From an uncultured Nitrosopumilaceae archaeon (lineage in GTDB: Archaea > Thermoproteota > Nitrososphaeria > Nitrososphaerales > Nitrosopumilaceae), in assembly GCA_937875805.1 (NCBI GenBank), contig CALFHG010000312.1:1-12632 (forward strand): 12,632 bases of DNA, in the 5' to 3' direction. Below the pieces are notes generated by a model. That model saw only the letters and a program-made list of their open reading frames with translations. It made no database searches and was not told the origin of the DNA. Made by a program: the position numbers and the translations under genes. Below, one piece after another: positions 8,501-12,632 of this stretch; position 1 is the first letter of the stretch; each line of letters opens with the position of its first letter.

Positions 8501-9637
8501 TTATCGGTCTGCCTCCACTGGCCAATAGTTTAGACTCCAATAAACAGATGGCATGTTACCTAGTTTTTCACCTCTGAGAAGATTTGGTAATGCAATCAGA
8601 TTTCTAAATGAAGGAACACTCAACTTTACTCTGTATGGCTCTACTTTTCCATCAGATACGATATAGCAACCTAAGGAACCTCTGCCTGACTCTACACGCT
8701 TGTATACAGAATCAAGTCCCTTACCTTTTGGATTTGGTTTTAGTTTGGTTCTAACAGATCCTGATTTTGGCATTTTTTGTAATGCTTGTCTAATAATATT
8801 ACAACTTTCCAACATGTCAAGCCATGGAATTTTGGATCTTGCATAAGAGTCTCCTTCCTTCATTACATTAGTGTGAACATCTAATTCTTCATAGACATCA
8901 TATGGTTCCTTTACTCTAAGATCATAATCAACACCACTTGCACGGAGTACAGAACCAGTTGTACCATATCGAATTGCATCTTGTCTAGATAGAACACCAG
9001 TATCTCTAGTTCTGGCAATTAAAATCGGGTTATCATAAAAGATTGCAGCATATTCTTTGATACGTTTTTCAAAATAGTTAACTTGACGTAAACAAACATC
9101 TTCAAAGTTTGGTGGTAAATCATTTCTAACTCCACCCGGAATAAAATGTGCATGTGTAACTCTTGCACCAGTCATTTTTTCCATAAGATCAATTAAGAGT
9201 TCACGGTCTCCTGCTGGCCACATAAACATTGTAGAGTGACCTAAAAATATTCCATAAATTGCAAGCCAATACATGATGTAGATACATCTGTTTAGTTCAG
9301 ATGCAATAACTCTAACATATTTTGCACGTTCAGGAACTTCAATTCCAAGAATTTCTTCAGCTCCCAAAACATAAGGATACAATACATTACATGAATCATG
9401 AATTACTGGTCTTTCTAAGTGAGGAATGTTTAGAATATAATTTCTATATTCAGCCATCTTTTCTTCTCCACGATGAACATATCCAGGATCAGGATCACAT
9501 GCAACAATGTAATCACCATCAATTTGTACGATAAGTCTCATGTGTCCAGAACCAGGATGTTGTGGTCCAACATTGAGAGTCATTATTCTCTCATCTACTT
9601 TTTGGAGTGCTAACCCTGGTGGTAATTTAAAAGTCAT
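8501..9637 (-). CDS. nuoD: Complex I NuoD (49-kDa type, quinone-site subunit)
   Basis: NuoD forms the quinone headgroup site together with NuoB and NuoH and descends from the [NiFe]-hydrogenase large subunit. This copy has 378 residues. Visible motifs are NVGPQHPGSGHMRL (22-35), DPGYVHRGEEK (50-60), GIEVPERAKYVRVI (98-111), RGSLGCYIVSDG, PSFRNLIALP, and the C-terminal ADR. It is separate from nuoC, whereas E. coli has a fusion. The usual HPxxHG histidine and the Tyr of the RxDYV segment, which ligate quinone in bacterial and mitochondrial enzymes, are not at their usual places. ATG at 9637 was chosen because AAGGGAAG (9644-9651) lies 6 nt upstream and the gene then begins 2 nt after nuoC. Extension to 9691 would add 18 residues inside nuoC. 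Confidence 0.95.
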   Translation of the reverse strand: MTFKLPPGLALQKVDERIMTLNVGPQHPGSGHMRLIVQIDGDYIVACDPDPGYVHRGEEKMAEYRNYILNIPHLERPVIHDSCNVLYPYVLGAEEILGIEVPERAKYVRVIASELNRCIYIMYWLAIYGIFLGHSTMFMWPAGDRELLIDLMEKMTGARVTHAHFIPGGVRNDLPPNFEDVCLRQVNYFEKRIKEYAAIFYDNPILIARTRDTGVLSRQDAIRYGTTGSVLRASGVDYDLRVKEPYDVYEELDVHTNVMKEGDSYARSKIPWLDMLESCNIIRQALQKMPKSGSVRTKLKPNPKGKGLDSVYKRVESGRGSLGCYIVSDGKVEPYRVKLSVPSFRNLIALPNLLRGEKLGNMPSVYWSLNYWPVEADR

Positions 9638-9639
9638 CT

Positions 9640-10233
9640 CTATCTTCCCTTTATTGCAAAGTCCTTTCGAAGCGGAGGTAAGTCTGCCCAATCTTCTGGC
9701 AAAAGTAATCGTCTATTATCTGGATGACCTTCAAAGAAAACACCGAACATCTCAAAAACTTCTCTTTCATGAAATTCTACACTGTAAAATACATCTCTAA
9801 GAGTGGGGAGTCTAGTAGCATCATTTCCAGGAATTGGATTCGTTTCTCTTTGTGCTCTTGTAGCTAAAACTAGAATTTGTCTTGCTAATGAAGAATCATC
9901 ATAGGATCCTATATGATAAACAACTTCAATTTCATTATCTTGTGGGTAATCTACACCTGAAACAGATTCAACATGATCATAATTTAGTCCATCACGAATG
10001 AATTCAGCAACATCATGAACATTTTCTCTACCAACATTAATTCTAACTCTATCTTCTTTGATAAATCCAACTTCAACTTTATCACCAAATTTTTCAACAA
10101 TTTTATCAGAAATACTTTTTTCAAATGCAGGTACCACCACAGGTGCTGCTTCAAGTTTTTTTGCTACAGGCTTTGGTGGTGATTCTACTTCAGGAGTATC
10201 ATCTGCAATAGGAGTTTCAGTTTCAGTACTCAT
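9640..10233 (-). CDS. nuoC: Complex I NuoC (30-kDa type subunit)
   Basis: NuoC is a soluble peripheral-arm subunit that packs against NuoD. The family signature EREVFEMFGVFFEGHPD lies at residues 156-172, followed by LLLPEDWADLPPLRKDF. Total length is 197 residues. The first 36 residues are rich in Glu, Thr, Pro, Ala and Lys with no hydrophobic pattern, so they form a probably disordered tail before the folded domain (about 37-197). ATG at 10233 shares one base with the nuoB stop (TAATG), and AGGAAG (10242-10247) lies 8 nt upstream, which supports the full-length start including the tail. The gene ends 2 nt before nuoD. Confidence 0.95.
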   Translation of the reverse strand: MSTETETPIADDTPEVESPPKPVAKKLEAAPVVVPAFEKSISDKIVEKFGDKVEVGFIKEDRVRINVGRENVHDVAEFIRDGLNYDHVESVSGVDYPQDNEIEVVYHIGSYDDSSLARQILVLATRAQRETNPIPGNDATRLPTLRDVFYSVEFHEREVFEMFGVFFEGHPDNRRLLLPEDWADLPPLRKDFAIKGR

Positions 10234-10757
10234 TATACAAACTTCCTAGCCTTCATTCTCTTGATTTTTTCTTGCAATAACATACACCCTTGAATTAGTG
10301 TTTCAGGTCTAGGGGGGCAGCCTGGAACATAGACATCAACAGGAATAATTCCATCAATTCCTGGAAGTACATTGTATGAATCAAAATACAATCCTCCAGT
10401 AATTGCACAAGCTCCCATAGCAATTACATATTTTGGTTCTGGCATTTGATCATAAACTAATCTGAGACGTGGTGCCATCTTTCTTGTAATAGTTCCTTGA
10501 ACAACTACCAAATCACATTGTCTAAGTGAACCAAATGCTTCAATGATACCAAATCTTTCAACATCATATCTAGGACTAGATGCTGCACCAAATTCTACAC
10601 TGCAACAAGCTGTTTCAATATGAACAGGCCAGAGAGACCAAATTCTACCCCAATTAATGGCATAGCCTAATGGTTTACCAATTGCTTTTTCTAAAATATC
10701 CCCTAACTTTCCAACAAACACATTTGCATTTTCTGGTGTTACTAAATCTTTAAGCAA
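10233..10757 (-). CDS. nuoB: Complex I NuoB, cluster N2 subunit (TTG start)
   Basis: NuoB carries the terminal [4Fe-4S] cluster N2, which donates electrons to quinone. All four ligands are visible: adjacent C51-C52 in ETACCSVEFGAA, C117 in GACAITGG, and C147 in VDVYVPGCPPRPE. The 174-residue length is normal. The start is TTG at 10757. An in-frame TAG at 10767-10769 lies only three codons upstream, and the only codons between are GGG, ATA and AAA. No internal ATG occurs before the conserved core, so TTG is effectively forced. AGGGG (10764-10768) lies 6 nt upstream. A 40-nt gap separates it from nuoA, the largest gap in the operon, and it contains a second TATA-like element. The 3' end overlaps nuoC by one base. 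Confidence 0.95.
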   Translation of the reverse strand: MLKDLVTPENANVFVGKLGDILEKAIGKPLGYAINWGRIWSLWPVHIETACCSVEFGAASSPRYDVERFGIIEAFGSLRQCDLVVVQGTITRKMAPRLRLVYDQMPEPKYVIAMGACAITGGLYFDSYNVLPGIDGIIPVDVYVPGCPPRPETLIQGCMLLQEKIKRMKARKFV

Positions 10758-10797
10758 TTTTATCCCCTACCTTCGTAAATACAATTTGTATAAAAAA
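10758..10797 (-). promoter_or_regulatory. Putative internal promoter and palindrome ahead of nuoB
   Basis: The minus strand reads TTTTTTATACAAATTGTAT (10797-10779). It holds a TATA-like TTTTTATA and a perfect 13-bp palindrome, ATACAATTTGTAT (10779-10791), overlapping the TATA. A start about 25 nt downstream (near 10766) would leave a leader of about 10 nt that contains the AGGGG site. The same TTTTTATACAAA...TTG pattern occurs ahead of nuoA. Promoter activity is inferred. The palindrome and the repeated pattern are seen directly. Confidence 0.45.
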
Positions 10798-11172
10798 CTA
10801 CCATATTCTTCTTCTCCCGGATTGATACAATGCAAAAGCCATTGCTCCAAACATGATTGCTAAAAATCCCATCATCGGCAGCGTTGCTATCTTTGGAATT
10901 TCTAAAAGTGAACTGCCCCATGCATACAAGAAAATTGCCATCACATCAAACACTACAAACATCAGAATGTATGGATAATACTGCATCATAAAATGAGTTC
11001 TACCCTCACCAGTTGGAACTTGTCCACATTCCATTGGCAAAAATTTAACTGGATTACTTTTTTTCCGAGGAGAAATCATTCTAGAAATAACTAAAGCTGG
11101 AGCCATTGCTACTACGGCAAAGCCAAACATCAATACAACGGTACTGTAATTGCCCGCTAATTCCCCGACCAA
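10798..11172 (-). CDS. nuoA: Complex I membrane subunit NuoA (TTG start)
   Basis: NuoA (ND3-like) is a three-helix membrane subunit whose TM1-TM2 loop contacts the quinone site. The loop motif MECGQVPTGEGRTHF (E48, C49) is conserved, as is FD of the TM2 motif (D76). The following position, normally Glu (FDxE), is Met78. Length is 124 residues, with helices at about 9-31, 63-86 and 94-115. The start is TTG at 11172. An in-frame TGA at 11182-11184 leaves only AAA, GCT and AAA before it, and the next ATG in frame falls inside the first helix. GGAGTG (11183-11188) lies 10 nt upstream, but a TATA-like element at 11197-11204 would place transcription start almost at the TTG, so the message may be leaderless. 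It is the first gene of the operon. Confidence 0.93.
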   Translation of the reverse strand: MVGELAGNYSTVVLMFGFAVVAMAPALVISRMISPRKKSNPVKFLPMECGQVPTGEGRTHFMMQYYPYILMFVVFDVMAIFLYAWGSSLLEIPKIATLPMMGFLAIMFGAMAFALYQSGRRRIW

Positions 11173-11206
11173 TTTAGCTTTTCACTCCAATTTTTGTATA
11201 AAAAGG
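11173..11206 (-). promoter_or_regulatory. Putative nuo operon promoter ahead of nuoA
   Basis: In the divergent spacer the minus strand reads CCTTTTTATAC at 11206-11196. This is an archaeal TATA-like box centred near 11200, about 28 nt from the nuoA TTG. Archaeal initiation usually falls about 25 nt from the TATA centre, which gives a leaderless or near-leaderless message. The box is nearly symmetric in composition and, read on the plus strand (TATAAAAAGG), could also serve the peroxiredoxin gene with a leader of about 54 nt. Confidence 0.5.
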
Positions 11207-11230
11207 TATGTGTTATTTTTGGGATCAATC

Positions 11231-11240
11231 TTTTAAAAAA
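11231..11240 (+). promoter_or_regulatory. Putative peroxiredoxin promoter (TATA-like)
   Basis: TTTTAAAAAA at 11231-11240 is a plausible archaeal TATA box for the plus-strand peroxiredoxin. It predicts a start near 11260 and a leader of about 20 nt. No clear Shine-Dalgarno lies next to the ATG at 11281. TATAATAT at 11261-11268 looks like a box but is too close to the ATG to act as one. The rest of the 108-bp spacer holds nothing else I recognise. Confidence 0.35.
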
Positions 11241-11280
11241 ATTTGAAAAGGACTTAATAGTATAATATCAAAGATCGATC

Positions 11281-11745
11281 ATGTCATTAAATGTAGGAGA
11301 CACTGCTCCTGGATTCGAACTTGTCGATACTGAATTAAAAATACGTAATTTGGATGAATTTAGAGGTGGAAAAATAGTATTATCATTCATAGTTGCAGCA
11401 AGTTCTCCTGTCTGTGAAGTAGAACTTTGTTCATTTAGAGACGCTTGGAAAGAAATTTCAGATCTTGGTGCTAAAGTAGTTGCAATTAGTAATGATGGTC
11501 CATTTGCAAACAAGGCATTTGCAGAAAAAAACAACTTTAACTTTCCATTATTGGGAGACTATACCAGTAAAACAATTAGAGATTATGATGTTTTGATGCC
11601 AGATTTACTTCACATTAAAGATTACAATGCGGCAAAACGTTCTATTTTCATTATTAATGAAGATGGAAAAATTGGTTACAAGTGGGTTTCAGAAGATCCA
11701 TTAAAAGAGCCAAACTATGAAGAAATTAAAAATTTCTTAAAATAA
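11281..11745 (+). CDS. Peroxiredoxin (AhpC/TSA, BCP-like)
   Basis: This 154-residue thioredoxin-fold peroxidase should reduce hydrogen peroxide or organic peroxides in the cytosol with thiol electrons. It begins MSLNVGDTAPGFEL, typical of the family. The probable peroxidatic cysteine is C46 in SSPVCEVELC, and a second Cys (C51) five residues on matches the CxxxxC arrangement of many BCP-like enzymes. FRDAW follows as in relatives. The active-site Arg is probably the one in AAKRSIFIINEDG. The canonical PxxxT/SxxC motif is altered: the Pro is Val here, while the T/S position is Ser. ATG at 11281 is the first start and has no strong ribosome site. It is divergent from nuoA and convergent with the biotin carrier gene, with 5 bp between stops. 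A role in protecting an aerobic ammonia oxidiser is inference. Confidence 0.9.
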   Translation: MSLNVGDTAPGFELVDTELKIRNLDEFRGGKIVLSFIVAASSPVCEVELCSFRDAWKEISDLGAKVVAISNDGPFANKAFAEKNNFNFPLLGDYTSKTIRDYDVLMPDLLHIKDYNAAKRSIFIINEDGKIGYKWVSEDPLKEPNYEEIKNFLK

Positions 11746-11750
11746 AAAAT
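11721..11750. terminator. Possible shared terminator between convergent genes
   Basis: A perfect inverted repeat AGAAATT-AAA-AATTTCT (11721-11737) lies in the last codons of the peroxiredoxin gene. On the minus strand, just past the biotin carrier stop, the sequence is T-rich (TTTTTT and TTTT runs, 11738-11749), as archaeal terminators often are. The AT-only stem is weak, so the T-rich tract is the better evidence, and it favours minus-strand termination. Confidence 0.35.
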
Positions 11751-12263
11751 CTATTCTATTTCTGCAACAACGTCGCCTTTGGCAACAGTTCCAGTTTCTT
11801 TAACTTTTATTGTTTTTACAACTCCATCTTTGTGAGATTTTATAGCAACTTGCATTTTCATTGATTCTAAAGTACAAACAACATCTCCTTTCTTCACAGA
11901 ATCTCCTTCTGAAACAGATATTGATACAACCTTGCCAGGGATTTGACTTTTCAAAGCTAATTGTGCATCAACACCACCGGTACCACCAGTGATTTTGTAT
12001 ACAACCTCATCAAAATGAGTATTACGATTAATAATAATTGGAACATTATCAATTACAATATTCATTTCATTTGTAGATTGTTCAAGATATTTTGCTTTAT
12101 GATATTTTTGATCTAAAATAAATTCTATTCCTTTAGAATTCATAGTAATAATTTTTAATTTATGTTCGTTATCATTAATTTTAATTACATAATCATTATT
12201 TCCAAGATTTTCCACTATCTTTCCTTCAAATGATTTTTCAATGTCTTGTATTTTATAATTCAT
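11751..12263 (-). CDS. accB: Biotin carboxyl carrier protein of acyl-CoA carboxylase
   Basis: This 170-residue protein carries biotin between the carboxylase and carboxyltransferase subunits of the archaeal acetyl-CoA/propionyl-CoA carboxylase, a bicarbonate-fixing step of the 3-hydroxypropionate/4-hydroxybutyrate cycle. The C-terminal biotinyl domain (about 103-170) has IPGKVVSISVSEGDSVKKGD and then ESMKM, with the biotinylated lysine at K136. The canonical motif is usually EAMKM, and the A-to-S change is mild. A TGGTGG linker (92-97) separates it from an N-terminal beta-rich region (about 1-90), which resembles the carrier-subunit part that docks on partners. ATG at 12263 lies 6 nt after the biotin carboxylase stop, with only a weak ribosome site, so coupling is likely. 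The carboxyltransferase gene is not in the window. Confidence 0.92.
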   Translation of the reverse strand: MNYKIQDIEKSFEGKIVENLGNNDYVIKINDNEHKLKIITMNSKGIEFILDQKYHKAKYLEQSTNEMNIVIDNVPIIINRNTHFDEVVYKITGGTGGVDAQLALKSQIPGKVVSISVSEGDSVKKGDVVCTLESMKMQVAIKSHKDGVVKTIKVKETGTVAKGDVVAEIE

Positions 12264-12269
12264 TTTTCA

Positions 12270-12632
12270 TCAATCCAATTTATATTTCCAATTTGCGTTG
12301 TTAGTAGCATTATTTTGTACACGGCTCTTAAAATATTCAGAGTGAATTATTGCAGCAGCTAAAGCAGCTTCGCTTTTCTCTTCTTTTTCTTTTTTAAGAT
12401 CTACAGTTAATCTATCAATCATATCATAACGTTTTAAAAAGTCCGTAGAGAGATCTCCATTTTTGTATTCATCAGAATTTAGAATTGTTTTGTATAGCGG
12501 TATTGAGGTTTCAACACCTTCAATGTAAAAGTCATTTAATGCAGTAAGCATTCTAGTTCTAGACTCTTCAAATGTTTGTCCCCAAGTAACAAGTTTTGCC
12601 ATAAGTGAATCATAGAATGGGGAAACAGTACA
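12270..12632 (-). CDS. accC: Biotin carboxylase subunit of acyl-CoA carboxylase, C-terminal part
   Basis: Only the last 120 residues are present, and the frame stays open to base 12632. The visible start SPFYDSLMAKLVTWGQTFEE matches the biotin carboxylase C-terminal domain (usual form YDSMIAKLIVWG), followed by RMLTALNDFYIEGVETSIPLYKTIL. This domain completes the active site of the ATP-dependent enzyme that carboxylates biotin on the carrier protein. The ATG at 12602 is internal Met and not the start. The end is polar, with a Lys/Glu-rich helix (KKEKEEKSEAA) and an Asn-rich tail. The downstream biotin carrier gene follows after 6 nt, so the two are co-transcribed. Confidence 0.93.
   Translation of the reverse strand, partial: CTVSPFYDSLMAKLVTWGQTFEESRTRMLTALNDFYIEGVETSIPLYKTILNSDEYKNGDLSTDFLKRYDMIDRLTVDLKKEKEEKSEAALAAAIIHSEYFKSRVQNNATNNANWKYKLD

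Noticed and set aside
7257..8528. Several plus-strand open frames of 60-107 codons opposite nuoH
   Set aside because: Antisense to a strongly conserved gene; composition rich in Asn, Thr and Ala follows from the complement of hydrophobic codons.
9638..9691. Longer NuoD start at 9691
   Set aside because: It would overlap nuoC by about 50 nt. The ATG at 9637 has a ribosome site and the usual 2-nt gap.
9322..9800. Two plus-strand open frames opposite nuoD and nuoC
   Set aside because: Low-complexity translations antisense to conserved subunits; no sign of translation.
11268..11534. Minus-strand open frame opposite the peroxiredoxin start
   Set aside because: It overlaps the clear plus-strand family protein and would occupy the divergent promoter; no motif.
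1..12632. CRISPR arrays, tRNA or rRNA genes, insertion sequences, phage or defence genes
   Set aside because: No repeat-spacer pattern, no structural RNA, no transposase or flanking repeats. Nearly every base is inside a conserved metabolic gene.

Overview
The window looks like chromosomal DNA of an ammonia-oxidising archaeon of the Nitrososphaerota (Thaumarchaeota), close to Nitrosopumilus. The reasons are AT-rich DNA packed with genes, an archaeal eleven-subunit complex I without NADH-module genes, and a biotin carboxylase/biotin carrier pair of the kind used in the 3-hydroxypropionate/4-hydroxybutyrate carbon fixation cycle. From memory, Nitrosopumilus genomes carry the same neighbourhood (biotin carboxylase genes, a peroxiredoxin, the nuo genes, a polyprenyl synthetase). 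No database was searched. The taxonomic call is inference.

Layout. Bases 1-789 (+) hold the 3' part of a polyprenyl (isoprenyl) diphosphate synthase. Its end overlaps by 11 bp the end of a long minus-strand operon, 11172 down to 779, with the order nuoA-B-C-D-H-I-J-K-M-L-N. These subunits form the quinone-reducing arm (B, C, D, I) and the proton-pumping membrane arm (A, H, J, K, L, M, N) of complex I. No nuoE, F or G is present. Gene junctions are very tight, from 20-nt overlaps to 12-nt gaps, except for 40 nt between nuoA and nuoB. That gap repeats a TATA-like element also found ahead of nuoA. A 108-bp divergent spacer (11173-11280) separates nuoA from a plus-strand peroxiredoxin (11281-11745). 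A biotin carboxyl carrier protein (12263-11751, -) follows, convergent with the peroxiredoxin, and then the C-terminal end of biotin carboxylase (12632-12270, -), which runs off the right edge.

How the genes work together. The nuo products should make a 'headless' complex I that exchanges electrons between an unidentified donor or acceptor (ferredoxin, or reverse flow from quinol) and the quinone pool, coupled to ion translocation. The carboxylase fixes bicarbonate onto acetyl-CoA/propionyl-CoA. The polyprenyl synthase supplies isoprenoid chains for lipids or for the menaquinone tail.

I see no mobile element, CRISPR array, RNA gene or obviously foreign cassette. The points worth a second look are residue-level departures from textbook complex I (NuoD quinone ligands, a NuoM/NuoL channel lysine, a NuoA glutamate), a large NuoH, the duplicated promoter element, and non-standard motifs in the polyprenyl synthase and peroxiredoxin.
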